DNA from: Falsirhodobacter algicola
Lineage (GTDB): Bacteria > Pseudomonadota > Alphaproteobacteria > Rhodobacterales > Rhodobacteraceae
Reading direction: 5' to 3'
DNA length: 64,000 nt
Assembly (NCBI RefSeq): GCF_018279165.1
Contig: NZ_CP047289.1
Span: 310,001-374,000, forward strand
This document shows positions 9,378 to 19,557 of this stretch, one piece after another (position 1 is the stretch's first letter; each line of letters opens with the position of its first letter). A model generated the notes under the pieces. That model did no database searches and was not told the DNA's origin. It saw only the letters and a list, made by a program, of their open reading frames with translations. Made by a program: the position numbers and the translations under genes.

Positions 9378-10112
9378 TCAGCCGCGCCGTTCCTGCGCCA
9401 CCATCTGCGCCATCCCCTCTTCCGAAAGATACCCGCGCAGCATCGATTCGCCGATCACGAAGGTCGGCGTTCCCTGAATCTGCAGCTGCTGGGCCAGCGC
9501 GTGGTTGTCGGCGATGACCTGCGTCACCTCGGCGCTGTCCATCCGCTCCCGGATCGCGGACCAGTCCAGCCCCAGATCGCTGGCCATCCGGGTCAGCGTC
9601 GCCTCCGTCACCTCGCCGCGCAGATCGAAGAAGCGGTCGTGCACGGTCTTGTAGGCCTCGTCCCCCGCCGTCATCTTCACCGCCAGCGCAAAGCGCGAGG
9701 CGAGGACCGACGCATCGCCGAGGATCGGAAACTCCTTCAGCACGAAGCGGATGTTGCCGTCGGCGGTGACCAGATCCTCCACCTCGGCGAAGGCCTGACG
9801 GCAATAGCCGCAGCGGTAATCCATGAACTCCACCACCGTCACGTCGCCCTGCGGGTTGCCGCCCACCCAATCGGCGGGCGTGGCGAACAGGGCGGCGGCG
9901 TTCTGCTGCACGAGGGCGGTATCGGAATCGGCCTGCTGGGCCTGCTGACGCTCTTCCAGAACGCCGATCGCCTCCATCAGCACCTCGGGATTGTCCATGA
10001 GGTAGTCGCGGACTTCCTTGCGGAACACCTGACGTTCGGCATCCGTCATGTCCTGCGCAAGGGCGGGTGCGGCAAGGCCTGCGACAAGCGCGGAAAGGGC
10101 GAGCAGCTTCAT
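9378..10112 (-). CDS. DsbA-family periplasmic thiol-disulfide oxidoreductase
   Basis: A 244-residue exported protein: signal peptide MKLLALSALVAGLAAPALAQ, an alpha-helical N-terminal extension rich in Glu/Gln (residues 22-75), then a thioredoxin fold with active site C101-GY-C104 and the cis-proline region GTPTFVIGE. This layout fits the DsbA/Com1-like subgroup that handles disulfides of exported proteins. The start at 10112 is preferred because GGAG lies 6 nt upstream; Met codons at 10118 and 10124 would overlap the ribosome-binding site. Oxidase or isomerase direction cannot be told from sequence. Confidence 0.9.
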   Translation of the reverse strand: MKLLALSALVAGLAAPALAQDMTDAERQVFRKEVRDYLMDNPEVLMEAIGVLEERQQAQQADSDTALVQQNAAALFATPADWVGGNPQGDVTVVEFMDYRCGYCRQAFAEVEDLVTADGNIRFVLKEFPILGDASVLASRFALAVKMTAGDEAYKTVHDRFFDLRGEVTEATLTRMASDLGLDWSAIRERMDSAEVTQVIADNHALAQQLQIQGTPTFVIGESMLRGYLSEEGMAQMVAQERRG

Positions 10113-10229
10113 GGTCATCTCCATCGGGTCGGCGTCAGGGAACACCGGGGCGCGGGGATTGGCAAGTGTTGACCTCGCCCCCCGATGTGGCGGACAGAGG
10201 GGCGACAGCACGAAAGCGGGGAGCGGCGG

Positions 10230-11375
10230 ATGCGGATTTCAAAGCGCGGCGAAGTCGATGCGTTCATCGTCATGGATGTGATGGAGGAGGCGCGGCAGCT
10301 GGAATTGCAGGGCCAGCGCATCATTCATATGGAAGTGGGCCAGCCCGGCACCGCCGCGCCCGCCGCCGCCCGCGCCGCCCTTGCCGGTGCGCTGGACCAT
10401 CCGCTGGGATACACGGTCGCGCTGGGCCTTCCGGAATTGCGGCGGGGAATCGCCGATCTTTATCGCCGCTGGTACGGGGTGGATCTCGATCCGGCGCGGG
10501 TGATCGTGACGAACGGGTCCTCGGGGGCGTTCCTCTTGGCCTTCACCGCGCTCTTCGATGCGGGGGATCGCGTGGCCTTGGGGGAGCCGGGCTATCCCAG
10601 CTACCGCCAGATCCTGCGCGCCCTGAGCATCGAGCCGGTGGGCATCGCCGCCCGCCCCGAGAACCGCCTTCAGCCCGTACCCGAGGATCTGGCCCCGGTG
10701 CCGGACCTTCAGGGGCTGATCGTCGCCTCTCCGGGCAATCCGTCGGGCACGATGCTGGACCGGGGGGCGCTGGGCGCGCTGATGGATCACGCGCGCGGGC
10801 GGGACATGGCCTTCATCTCGGACGAGATCTATCACGGGCTGCATTACGGCGCGCGTGCGGTTTCGGCGCTGGAACTGGGGGATGACGCCTATGTGGTGAA
10901 CTCCTTCTCCAAATACTTCTCCATGACGGGTTGGCGGATCGGGTGGATGATCGTGCCTGAGGATCACCTGCGCCGGGTGGAACGGCTGGCGCAGAACCTC
11001 TTCATCTGCCCGCCCCATGCCAGCCAGATCGCCGCCCTCGGCGCGCTGGAGGCCGAGGAGGAGATGGAGGCCAACCGCGCCGTCTATGCCCGCAACCGCC
11101 AGTTGATGCTGGACGGGCTGCCCGCCGCCGGGTTCGACCGCATCGCGCCGCCCGACGGGGCCTTCTATGTCTATGCCGATGTGTCGGAGCTGACGACGGA
11201 CAGCCGCGCCTTCGCATCGGAGATCCTGCACGGGGCCGGGGTGGCGGTGACGCCGGGCCTCGATTTCGATCCGGTGCGGGGGGCGTCATGGCTGCGCTTC
11301 TCTTATGCGCGGGGTACGGCCGATATCGAAGAGGGGCTGGCCCGTCTGCGCGCCTTCATGGAGCGGCGGGCGTGA
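10230..11375 (+). CDS. PLP-dependent class I/II aminotransferase
   Basis: A 381-residue fold-type I aminotransferase of the AspC/AlaA-like group. Conserved elements are GQPG at 38-41, TNGSSGAF, SPGNPSG with N170, ISDEIYHGL with D198, and the Schiff-base lysine K228 in SFSKYFSMTGWRIGW. The substrate is not evident. The start at 10230 follows a weak GGGGAG; an upstream in-frame ATG at 10185 is unlikely by homology. Its stop overlaps the amiC start by 4 bp, so the two are co-transcribed. It is divergent from the DsbA-like gene. Confidence 0.88.
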   Translation: MRISKRGEVDAFIVMDVMEEARQLELQGQRIIHMEVGQPGTAAPAAARAALAGALDHPLGYTVALGLPELRRGIADLYRRWYGVDLDPARVIVTNGSSGAFLLAFTALFDAGDRVALGEPGYPSYRQILRALSIEPVGIAARPENRLQPVPEDLAPVPDLQGLIVASPGNPSGTMLDRGALGALMDHARGRDMAFISDEIYHGLHYGARAVSALELGDDAYVVNSFSKYFSMTGWRIGWMIVPEDHLRRVERLAQNLFICPPHASQIAALGALEAEEEMEANRAVYARNRQLMLDGLPAAGFDRIAPPDGAFYVYADVSELTTDSRAFASEILHGAGVAVTPGLDFDPVRGASWLRFSYARGTADIEEGLARLRAFMERRA

Positions 11376-12550
11376 TCCGCCTTCTGGTTCTGCTGTGGCT
11401 GGCTTGCGCCGGGCTTGCCGCCGCGCAGGAGGTTCCGGCCGAACTGGATGCGGACGCCTCGCGCATCGCCAACCGCTGGGGCGGGATGGAGGTCACGCTG
11501 ACCCTGTCGCATCCGGTGCCGTGGCGGGCGCGGCTGCTGGCCGATCCGCCGCGCCTTCTGATGGATTTCCGCGAGTTGGATTTCGGCGACACGCCGCTGC
11601 GGGCCGGATCGAAGGTGCGCAGCGTGACGGCGGGCAAGGTGCGCAGCGGCTGGTCGCGGATGGTGGTGGAACTGGACGGCCCCTACACGATCCGCACCGC
11701 CGAGATGCGCACGGGCGAGGGGGCTGTTCTGGATGTCCGCCTCGACAGCGCGGACGAGGCCGATTTCGCCGCCGCCGCCGGTCTGCCCGAACCCAAGATG
11801 TGGGCGCTGCCCAAGGCGGCCGCCACCGCGCCGGTCGAAGGAAGCGGGCCGCTGTTGGTCATGATCGATCCCGGCCATGGCGGCATCGACCCCGGCGCCA
11901 CATCCGGGCAGACCTTGGAAAAGACGCTGACGCTCGCCTTTGCGAACGAATTGCGCACGGCGCTTTTGCGCGACGGCACGTTCAAGGTCGCCCTCACGCG
12001 CGAGGATGACAGCTTCTTGCCGCTGGAAACTCGGCTGACCTTGGCCAAGGAGGCGGGGGCGGGGGTGTTCCTGTCGATCCATGCCGACGCGCTGGCCGAG
12101 GGAGAGGCGTCGGGCGCGACCATCTACACCCTGTCCGAGCGCGGATCGGACCGGGCCGCGCGGGCGCTGTCGGAGCGGCACGACCGGGACGATCTTCTGG
12201 CCGGGGTGGACCTGACGCAGCAGGACGATGTGGTGGCGGGCGTGCTGATGGATCTGGCCCGCACCGAAACCGAACCGCGGACCGAGATGATGGCCCGCGC
12301 GATCGAGGCGGCGATGCAGGGATCGGGCATCCGCATGCATCCGAACGGGCATCAGACGGCGAACTTTTCGGTGCTGAAGGCGCCGGACATCCCTTCGGCG
12401 CTGATCGAGCTGGGATTCATGTCCTCGGCGCAGGACATGATGCGGCTCGTCGATCCGCAATGGCGGGCGCAGATGGCCCATGCGATCGTGCTGGGGCTGA
12501 AGGATTGGGCCCGCCGCGACGCGCAGATCCGCCCCTTGCTGCGGCGCTGA
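11372..12550 (+). CDS. amiC: N-acetylmuramoyl-L-alanine amidase, AmiC type
   Basis: A periplasmic zinc amidase that removes the peptide stem from peptidoglycan during daughter-cell separation. It has 392 residues from a GTG start (GTGA overlap with the aminotransferase): signal peptide to about residue 19, AMIN septal-targeting domain 30-125, linker, then amidase_3 domain from 160. Zinc ligands are H169 (DPGHGG), E183 and H238 (LSIHADA), with the catalytic Glu in ALIELGFMS. Its neighbour downstream is PBP1A, a fitting cell-wall context. There is no evidence of a FtsE/X-EnvC partner nearby. Confidence 0.94.
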   Translation: MIRLLVLLWLACAGLAAAQEVPAELDADASRIANRWGGMEVTLTLSHPVPWRARLLADPPRLLMDFRELDFGDTPLRAGSKVRSVTAGKVRSGWSRMVVELDGPYTIRTAEMRTGEGAVLDVRLDSADEADFAAAAGLPEPKMWALPKAAATAPVEGSGPLLVMIDPGHGGIDPGATSGQTLEKTLTLAFANELRTALLRDGTFKVALTREDDSFLPLETRLTLAKEAGAGVFLSIHADALAEGEASGATIYTLSERGSDRAARALSERHDRDDLLAGVDLTQQDDVVAGVLMDLARTETEPRTEMMARAIEAAMQGSGIRMHPNGHQTANFSVLKAPDIPSALIELGFMSSAQDMMRLVDPQWRAQMAHAIVLGLKDWARRDAQIRPLLRR

Positions 12551-12595
12551 CGGCGGGCGGTCGCGCATTCGTCACGCAAGGCGGCGGTTCAGCTT

Positions 12596-12624
12596 TTGAC
12601 CTCGGGGGCGGGGCGGCGTATATG
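12596..12624 (+). promoter_or_regulatory. Sigma-70 promoter of mrcA
   Basis: TTGACC at 12596-12601 and TATATG at 12619-12624 are spaced by exactly 17 bp, close to consensus. The predicted transcript start is near 12631, about 25 nt before the TTG start codon, so mrcA is expressed independently of amiC. Confidence 0.8.
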
Positions 12625-12655
12625 ATGCGCCTGCACGCATCCCGAGGGCTTCCAA

Positions 12656-15157
12656 TTGTTCAGGTTCATCGGCTCCGTCTTCGGGGCGATCTTCACGCTG
12701 CTTACGCTGGGTCTCGTCTTCACGGCGCTGGCGATCGGGGGTGTGTTCTGGATGTATTCGCGCGATCTGCCCAGCCATGAGAGCCTTGCGCAATACACCC
12801 CGCCGACCATCAGCCGCATCTACAACAACGACGGCCGGATGATCGACGAATTCGCGCAGGAACGCCGCATCTTCGTTCCCGCCGAGGAGATCCCCGATCT
12901 CGTGAAGCAGGCCTTCATTTCGGCCGAGGACAAGAACTTCTACATCCATCACGGCTATGACCCGCGCGGCATGATCGCCGCCGCGGTGGAGGCGGTGCAG
13001 ACGCGCGGCCGGGTGGTGCGCGGCGCCTCCACGATCACGCAGCAGGTGGCCAAGAACTTCCTTCTGTCCTCGGACCGGACGGCGGAGCGCAAGATCAAGG
13101 AGATCATCCTTGCCTCGCGGCTCGATTCCTCGCTGTCCAAGGACAAGGTGCTGGAACTCTACCTGAACGAGATCTTCCTCGGCCGGAACTCCTACGGGGT
13201 GGCGGCGGCGGCGCTGACCTATTTCAACAAGACGCTGTCGGAGCTGAACCCGGCGGAGGCGGCCTTCCTTGCCGCCATGCCGCAGGCACCCAGCCGCTCG
13301 CCCGTGACGGACAAGGACCACCTGACCGCGCGGCGCAACTATGTGCTGCGCGAGATGCGCGACAACGGATATATCGACGCGGCCGCAGCGGATGCGGCCA
13401 TCGCCTCGCCCCTGAAATCGGTGCAGAACGGCGATTACGAACCCTTCCGCGAAACGCTGCCGCCGCGCGATTATTTCACCGACGAGATCCGCCGCCAACT
13501 CTCCGCCAGCTTCGGCGAGGAGCAGTTCTTCAGCGGCGGTCTGACGGTGCGCGCCACGGTCGATCCCGAACTGCAGGACGCCGCCGCCGCCGCGCTGCGC
13601 GAGGGCCTCGAAAAGCTCGATCGGTCCAAGGGCGTGTGGCGCGGCCTGCGCAAGACGATCCCCGCCGACCGGATGGACGATTGGCGCGAGGCGCTGGCCC
13701 AGACGCCGGTGCCGCGCGACATTCCCGGCTGGCACGCCGCCGTGGTGCTGGAGGCCGGATCGTCGGCCAAGATCGGCATCGAGGGCGTCGATGAGCCGGG
13801 CACCGTTCCGGCAAGCGACGTGACATGGGCGCGCAAGCTGGGTTCGGATGGCAAGCTCGGCCCGCGGGCCAAGGCCGCCTCCGATCTGGTATCGGTGGGC
13901 GACATCGTCCTCGTCCGCCCCGACGGCGATCAATGGTCGCTGCGTCAGGTGCCCGAGGCGCAGGGCGGGTTCATGGCGATGGACGTGACCACCGGGCGCG
14001 TTCTGGCGATGCAGGGCGGCTTCTCCTATCAGGACAGCACCTTCAACCGCGCGACGCAGGCGATGCGTCAGCCGGGATCGTCGTTCAAACCCTTCGTCTA
14101 TGCCGCCGCCTTGGATCGCGGGATGACCCCCGCCACCATCGTCGTGGACGCCCCGATCGAGGTGAACACCCCGCAGGGGCTGTGGACGCCGCAGAACTCC
14201 TCCGGACGCTATTACGGCCCGACGCCTATGCGCATCGGCATCGAACAGTCGCGCAACCTGATGACCGTGCGCCTTGCGCAGGAAATCGGGATGGACACGG
14301 TGGCGGGCTATGCCGAACGCTTCGGGGTCTATTCGCCGATGCGTCCGTTCCTTGCCAACGCCCTCGGCGCGCAGGAAACCACGCTGATGAAGATGGTCAC
14401 CGCCTATGCGATGTTCGCCAATGGCGGGCAGCGGGTGGAACCGACGCTGGTAGACCGGGTGCAGGACCGCTTCGGCCGCACCATCTATCGCCACGATCAG
14501 CGCGATTGCACCGATTGCACCGCCGCCACGCTGCCGGCAGGGGCGGAGCCGCAGATCGTCGCGCATAACGAACAGGTGATGGACCCGATCACCGCCTATC
14601 AGCTGACCTCCATGATGCAGGGCGTGATCCTGCGCGGTTCGGGCACGGGCGTGCACCTGCCGGTGCCGGTCGCGGGCAAGACCGGGACAACCAACGACGC
14701 CAAGGACGTGTGGTTCATCGGCTATACCTCCAACATCGTGGCGGGCTGCTACATGGGGTATGACCAGCCGCGCTCGCTCGGTCGGTCGGCCTATGGCGGC
14801 ACGCTGTGCGTGCCGGTCTTCCAAGAGTTCATGGAAAAGGCCGTAGCCAAGCTGGGCGGGTCGGACTTCAAGGTGCCGCCCGGCGGCTACTTCATGAAGA
14901 TCGACCGTTTCACCGGCGCGCGCGTGCCGCAGGATGCGACGGGCCCGAACATCATCTCGGAATATTTCCGCGACGGGATCGAGCCGGTGTTCGGCGCGGC
15001 GATCGACGGCGGCTTTGCCATGGGCGAGAACCTTCCCCTGTTCAGCGAGGGCGAGACCGAAGAGACGACGACCGTCACCACCTCCAGCGGCGAGCAGCGG
15101 GAGATCCCGCGCGACAATGCCAGCTTCGGCACTCTCAGTTCCGGCGGGCTGTACTAG
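12656..15157 (+). CDS. mrcA: Penicillin-binding protein 1A
   Basis: A bifunctional peptidoglycan glycosyltransferase/transpeptidase anchored in the inner membrane. The 833-residue protein has a membrane helix at 5-33, a GT51 domain with catalytic E91 (SAEDKNFY) and GASTITQQVAKN, an inserted OB-like region, and a transpeptidase domain with S475-SFK478 and the K675-TGT motif (AGKTGTTNDAKD). The start is TTG at 12656, supported by GAGGG upstream, the short promoter distance, and a proper membrane anchor from residue 1. It is followed by prfB after 63 bp. Confidence 0.95.
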   Translation: MFRFIGSVFGAIFTLLTLGLVFTALAIGGVFWMYSRDLPSHESLAQYTPPTISRIYNNDGRMIDEFAQERRIFVPAEEIPDLVKQAFISAEDKNFYIHHGYDPRGMIAAAVEAVQTRGRVVRGASTITQQVAKNFLLSSDRTAERKIKEIILASRLDSSLSKDKVLELYLNEIFLGRNSYGVAAAALTYFNKTLSELNPAEAAFLAAMPQAPSRSPVTDKDHLTARRNYVLREMRDNGYIDAAAADAAIASPLKSVQNGDYEPFRETLPPRDYFTDEIRRQLSASFGEEQFFSGGLTVRATVDPELQDAAAAALREGLEKLDRSKGVWRGLRKTIPADRMDDWREALAQTPVPRDIPGWHAAVVLEAGSSAKIGIEGVDEPGTVPASDVTWARKLGSDGKLGPRAKAASDLVSVGDIVLVRPDGDQWSLRQVPEAQGGFMAMDVTTGRVLAMQGGFSYQDSTFNRATQAMRQPGSSFKPFVYAAALDRGMTPATIVVDAPIEVNTPQGLWTPQNSSGRYYGPTPMRIGIEQSRNLMTVRLAQEIGMDTVAGYAERFGVYSPMRPFLANALGAQETTLMKMVTAYAMFANGGQRVEPTLVDRVQDRFGRTIYRHDQRDCTDCTAATLPAGAEPQIVAHNEQVMDPITAYQLTSMMQGVILRGSGTGVHLPVPVAGKTGTTNDAKDVWFIGYTSNIVAGCYMGYDQPRSLGRSAYGGTLCVPVFQEFMEKAVAKLGGSDFKVPPGGYFMKIDRFTGARVPQDATGPNIISEYFRDGIEPVFGAAIDGGFAMGENLPLFSEGETEETTTVTTSSGEQREIPRDNASFGTLSSGGLY

Positions 15158-15220
15158 GCCCGCTTGCCGCCCCGGCCGTCTGCCGCTATCACGTCCCCCT
15201 GACGTTCGTTGAGGATATTC

Positions 15221-16345
15221 ATGCGCACCGAGATCCAGCACCACGCCGACACGATCCAGAAATCGCTGGAGCTTCTGGCCCAGCGGATGGACCGTGAGAC
15301 GGCCGGACACCGGCTGGAGGAGTTCAACGCCATGATCGAGGCGGGGGACATCTGGAACGATCCGGCCAAAGCGCAGAAGCTGATGCGCGACCGGCAGGCG
15401 CTGATGGACCAGATCTCCACCTTCGAGTTGATCGACAGCGGTCTGCGCGACAATGTGGAGCTGATCGAACTGGGCGAGGCCGAGGGCGATCAGGAGATCG
15501 TCGCCGAGGCCGAGAACGCGATCCGCGAGCTGGTGACGCTGGCCCAAGCCAAGGAGCTGGAGGCGCTGCTGGACGGCGAGGCCGACAGCAACGACACCTT
15601 CCTCGAGATCAACGCCGGTGCGGGCGGCACGGAAAGCTGCGATTGGGCCTCCATGCTGGCGCGCATGTATGTGCGCTGGGCCGAGAAGAAGGGCTACAAG
15701 GTCGAGACGCAGGCCATCTCCGAAGGCGAGGAGGCGGGGATCAAATCCGTGTCCTACAAGATCAGCGGGATGAACGCCTATGGTTGGCTGAAATCGGAAT
15801 CGGGCGTGCATCGGCTGGTCCGCATCTCGCCCTACGATTCCGCGGCGCGGCGGCACACGTCCTTCTCTTCGGTCTGGGTCTATCCGGTCGTGGACGAGAA
15901 TATCGAAATCACGGTGCCGGACAACGAGATCCGGATCGACACGTACCGCTCGTCCGGTGCGGGCGGGCAGCACGTCAACACCACCGATTCGGCGGTGCGG
16001 ATCACCCACCTTCCCACGGGCATCGTCGTCACCAGTTCGGAAAAGTCGCAGCACCAGAACCGCGCCAACGCCATGGCTGCGCTGAAATCGCGCCTCTATC
16101 AGATGGAGCTGGATCGCCGGAACGCCGCGATCAACGCCCAGCACGAGGCGAAGGGCGATGCAGGCTGGGGCAACCAGATCCGCTCCTATGTGCTGCAACC
16201 CTATCAGATGGTGAAGGACCTGCGCACCTCGGTGGAAACCTCGGACACGCAGGGCGTTCTGGACGGCGATCTGGACCGATTCATGGCGGCGACGCTGGCG
16301 CAGGACGTGGCGGGCAAGAGCCGCGCCGAGGCGAACGCCGATTGA
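15221..16345 (+). CDS. prfB: Peptide chain release factor 2
   Basis: Terminates translation at UGA and UAA. The 374-residue RF2 has the ribosomal GGQ motif in [11 protein letters not shown]. The stop-codon recognition tripeptide reads SPY ([16 protein letters not shown]) in place of the SPF of E. coli, a variant known in alphaproteobacteria. The frame is continuous from ATG 15221, so the autoregulatory +1 frameshift of many prfB genes is absent. A TTG at 15209 is in frame, but ATG with GAGGAT upstream is preferred. Its neighbours mrcA and fdhD are functionally unrelated. Confidence 0.96.
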   Translation: MRTEIQHHADTIQKSLELLAQRMDRETAGHRLEEFNAMIEAGDIWNDPAKAQKLMRDRQALMDQISTFELIDSGLRDNVELIELGEAEGDQEIVAEAENAIRELVTLAQAKELEALLDGEADSNDTFLEINAGAGGTESCDWASMLARMYVRWAEKKGYKVETQAISEGEEAGIKSVSYKISGMNAYGWLKSESGVHRLVRISPYDSAARRHTSFSSVWVYPVVDENIEITVPDNEIRIDTYRSSGAGGQHVNTTDSAVRITHLPTGIVVTSSEKSQHQNRANAMAALKSRLYQMELDRRNAAINAQHEAKGDAGWGNQIRSYVLQPYQMVKDLRTSVETSDTQGVLDGDLDRFMAATLAQDVAGKSRAEANAD

Positions 16346-16388
16346 CCCGCCGCGCCCTCCGCCTACACTGATCGGGCGGAGGAGCCTC

Positions 16389-17162
16389 ATGCCCACAGAT
16401 ACCGCACCCACCCCCGCCGGCGCGACACCCGTCGCCGGCCGCCTCCTGCCCGAGGAGATCGCGGTCGCCATCAGCTACGACGCCTCCACGCAGGCGGTGA
16501 TGATGGCGACGCCGAACGACCTGCACGATTTCGCGCGCGGCTTTTCCCTGACCGAAGGCATCGCCACCCCCGAGGAAATCGCCTCGATCGAACCGGTGGA
16601 GGTGCCGCGCGGCATCGATCTGCGCATCTGGCTGGCCCCCGGCGTGGGGGCGCGTCTGGCCCAGCGGCGGCGCAGCATGACGGGGCCGGTGGGCTGCGGC
16701 CTCTGCGGCATCGATTCGCTGGATCAGGCGCTGCGCGACATGCCGCCCGTAACCTCGGACCTGCGGCTGAGCGCGGATGAGGTGCGCCGCGCCATCGGTG
16801 CCCTGCGCGCCCATCAGCCGCTGCACGATGCGACCCGCGCCGTGCATGCGGCGGGCCTTTGGGTGCCGGGGCAGGGCATGATCGCCGTGCGCGAGGATGT
16901 GGGCCGGCACAACGCCCTCGACAAGCTGGCGGGCGCCTGCCTCGTGGCCGCGCCCGGGCCGGGGGTGGTTCTGATGACGAGCCGCGTATCGGTCGATCTG
17001 GTTCAGAAGGTGGCGGCGATGAACATGCCGGTTCTGGTCGCGGTGTCGGCCCCGACGGCGCAGGCGGTCGATCTGGCGGACCGGCTGGGCATCACGCTGA
17101 TCGGCCTTGCGCGGGGCGACGATCACACCGCCTTCACGCATCTGCACCGTCTGACATCCTGA
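16389..17162 (+). CDS. fdhD: Formate dehydrogenase accessory sulfurtransferase
   Basis: FdhD carries sulfur from IscS to the bis-MGD molybdenum cofactor of formate dehydrogenases. The 257 residues contain the cysteine loop GCGLCG with C103 and C106 and the conserved stretches FARGFSLTEGI and REDVGRHNALDKL, then LMTSRVS. Its position directly before a formate-dehydrogenase-like molybdoenzyme and mobA is the classic context. It lies 43 bp after prfB and 112 bp before the oxidoreductase gene. Confidence 0.95.
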   Translation: MPTDTAPTPAGATPVAGRLLPEEIAVAISYDASTQAVMMATPNDLHDFARGFSLTEGIATPEEIASIEPVEVPRGIDLRIWLAPGVGARLAQRRRSMTGPVGCGLCGIDSLDQALRDMPPVTSDLRLSADEVRRAIGALRAHQPLHDATRAVHAAGLWVPGQGMIAVREDVGRHNALDKLAGACLVAAPGPGVVLMTSRVSVDLVQKVAAMNMPVLVAVSAPTAQAVDLADRLGITLIGLARGDDHTAFTHLHRLTS

Positions 17163-17274
17163 GGGGAACCATCCGCCGCCTGCGACGTTTCGTCCCGACC
17201 GGTCCGATGACGCATGGCAGGGACGGCGATCCCCAGCAGCGCCCGGCGGCCGCGCAGTCCGAAGGAGATGCCAA

Positions 17275-19557
17275 GTGACAGATGCCGAACGCGAGCAGAA
17301 CCCCGACACCCCCCATTACGACCGGCCGACGGGGGGATGGGGGTCCCTCATCAGCGTCGCACGTCATCTCGGGGAAGATAAGCCGCGGGCGGGCGTTCTC
17401 GAAACGCTGATGAAGCAGAACAAGCCGAAGGGCCATATGTGCACCTCCTGCGCATGGGCGAAACCGGCCTCGCCGCATCTGGCGGAGTTCTGCGAGAACG
17501 GCGCGAAGGCCACCATCTGGGACCACACGCTGCTGCGCTGCGGCCCCGACCAATTGGCCCGCCACACCGTGTCCGAATTGCGCATGTGGCGCGATTACGA
17601 TCTGGAGATGCTGGGCCGCCTGACCCATCCCATGCGCTTCGACGCCGCGACCGACCGCTACGTCGAAACGACGTGGGAGGAGGCGTTCCGCGCCATCGGG
17701 GCCAGCCTGCGCAAGCTCGATCCGAAATCGACGGTGTTCTACGCCTCGGGGCGGGCCAGCCTCGAGACATCCTATATGTGGGCGCTCTATGCGCGCCTTT
17801 ATGGGCACAACAACCTGCCCGACAGTTCCAACATGTGCCACGAGACGACCAGCGTGGCGCTGAAGCAGAAGATCGGATCGCCCGTCGGCACCTGCATCCT
17901 CGAGGATTTCGAGAGCTGCGACATGATCCTGTTCTTCGGTCAGAACACCGGCACCAACAGCCCCCGCCTGCTGCATCCGCTGCAAGAGGCGGTGAAGCGC
18001 GGCTGCAAGGTCGTGACGTTCAACCCGGTGCGCGAACGCGGCCTGATCGAATTTGCGAACCCGCAAAGCCCGACCGAGATGATCACCGGGCGCGGCACCA
18101 AGATTTCCGACCTCTATCTTCAGGTGAAGCCGGGCGGCGACATCGCCGCCATCGCCGGCATGATCAAGCATCTGCTGCATCTGGAGGAGGATCGGGGCGG
18201 CGTGATCGATCATGCCTTCGTGGCCGAACATTGCCACGGCTTCGACGATTTCACCGCATGGGCCCGCGCCCTCGGCTGGCAGGAGATCGAGGAGGTTTCC
18301 GGCCTGACCCGCGCCGATCTGATCGAAGTGGCGGAGATGTATGCCCGCAGCGAGCGCGTGATCGGCATCTACGGGATGGGCCTGACGCAGCATGTGCACG
18401 GCTCGGATTCCATCGGGATGCTGGTGAACCTTCTGCTGATGCGGGGCAATATGGGGCGCGAAGGCGCGGGCATCTGCCCGGTGCGCGGCCATTCCAACGT
18501 GCAGGGGCAGCGCACGGTGGGCATCGCCGACAAGCCCGAACTCGTACCGCTCGACAAGCTGGCGGAGATGTTCGATTTCGAGCCGCCGCGCGATCGCGGC
18601 ACGACCACGGTCGATGTGGTGCAGGGCGTTCTGGATGGCAGCATCAAGGCGTTCCTCAGCCTCGGCGGCAATTTCGCGCGGGCGATCCCGGATCAGGACC
18701 GCGCCGATCCCGCATGGTCGAAGCTGGAGCTGAACGTGCAGATCGCGACCCGCCTCAACCGCTCGCATACGCTGGTGGGGGACAACACATGGCTCTTGCC
18801 CTGCCTCGTGCGCGGGGAGGAAGACGTTCAGGCCACCGGCCCGCAAGCCGTCACGATGGAGGACAGCCTGAGCCATATCCACGGCTCCATCGGGCGGCGG
18901 CGTCCGGCATCGCCGCATCTTCTGTCGGAACCGGCCATCGTGGCGGGGCTGGCCAAGGCGACGCTGGACCCGAACCCCAAGGTGCGCTGGGATGATTGGG
19001 TGGGCGATTACGGCCTTGTGCGCGATCTGATCGCCGAGACCTATCCCGATCAATTCCACGACTTCAACGACCGCATGTTCCAACCGGGCGGCTTCTATCG
19101 CGGCAACTCGGCCCGCGACCGGGATTGGAAGACGGAGACCGGCAAGGCGGAGTTCACGACCCCCCAAGGCGCAAGCGCCCTTGGCATCAAGCCGGGCGAC
19201 GGGGTCTATACCCTCGTCACGCTGCGATCGAACGATCAGTTCAACACCACGATCTATGGTTTCCGCGACCGTCTGCGGGGCCTCGACACCGACCGGATGG
19301 TGGTGCTGATGGCCCCGGCGGAGATTGCGGGCGCGGGGCTGAGCGAAGGGCAGACGGTGACGCTCGTCTCCACCTATGACGATGGGATGGAGCGTCGGCT
19401 TGGCGGGCTGCGGATCATCGCCTATGATCTGCCGATGGGATGTGTTGCCGCCTATTACCCCGAAGCGAACGCGCTGGTGCCGCTGGAACTGCACGATCTG
19501 GCCTCCAAGACGCCGGCCTACAAGGGCGCGCCGGTCCGTCTGGAGCCCGAGGCGTGA
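17275..19557 (+). CDS. FdhF/YdeP-family molybdopterin oxidoreductase
   Basis: A cytosolic bis-MGD molybdoenzyme of 760 residues, related to the catalytic subunit of formate dehydrogenase H and to E. coli YdeP. The N-terminal cluster motif is C56-TS-C59 with C73 (EFCENGAKA), fewer cysteines than true FdhF. C188-H189 (SSNMCHETTS) aligns with the Sec/Cys-His pair that ligates Mo and binds formate. MGD-binding segments include GQNTGTNSP, YGMGLTQHV and RGHSNVQGQRT. GTG start with GAAGGAG upstream. It overlaps mobA by 4 bp. Whether it oxidises formate or has the unknown YdeP activity is undecided. Confidence 0.88.
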   Translation: MTDAEREQNPDTPHYDRPTGGWGSLISVARHLGEDKPRAGVLETLMKQNKPKGHMCTSCAWAKPASPHLAEFCENGAKATIWDHTLLRCGPDQLARHTVSELRMWRDYDLEMLGRLTHPMRFDAATDRYVETTWEEAFRAIGASLRKLDPKSTVFYASGRASLETSYMWALYARLYGHNNLPDSSNMCHETTSVALKQKIGSPVGTCILEDFESCDMILFFGQNTGTNSPRLLHPLQEAVKRGCKVVTFNPVRERGLIEFANPQSPTEMITGRGTKISDLYLQVKPGGDIAAIAGMIKHLLHLEEDRGGVIDHAFVAEHCHGFDDFTAWARALGWQEIEEVSGLTRADLIEVAEMYARSERVIGIYGMGLTQHVHGSDSIGMLVNLLLMRGNMGREGAGICPVRGHSNVQGQRTVGIADKPELVPLDKLAEMFDFEPPRDRGTTTVDVVQGVLDGSIKAFLSLGGNFARAIPDQDRADPAWSKLELNVQIATRLNRSHTLVGDNTWLLPCLVRGEEDVQATGPQAVTMEDSLSHIHGSIGRRRPASPHLLSEPAIVAGLAKATLDPNPKVRWDDWVGDYGLVRDLIAETYPDQFHDFNDRMFQPGGFYRGNSARDRDWKTETGKAEFTTPQGASALGIKPGDGVYTLVTLRSNDQFNTTIYGFRDRLRGLDTDRMVVLMAPAEIAGAGLSEGQTVTLVSTYDDGMERRLGGLRIIAYDLPMGCVAAYYPEANALVPLELHDLASKTPAYKGAPVRLEPEA

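Noticed and set aside
15209-15221. TTG at 15209 as the prfB start
   Set aside because: ATG 15221 has a GAGGAT sequence at good distance and gives the family N-terminus; the TTG start would lie within the ribosome-binding region.
12572-16471. A 1299-codon open frame on the minus strand
   Set aside because: It lies antisense to mrcA and prfB, has a low-complexity Arg/His/Gly composition, and arises from the high G+C third positions of those genes.
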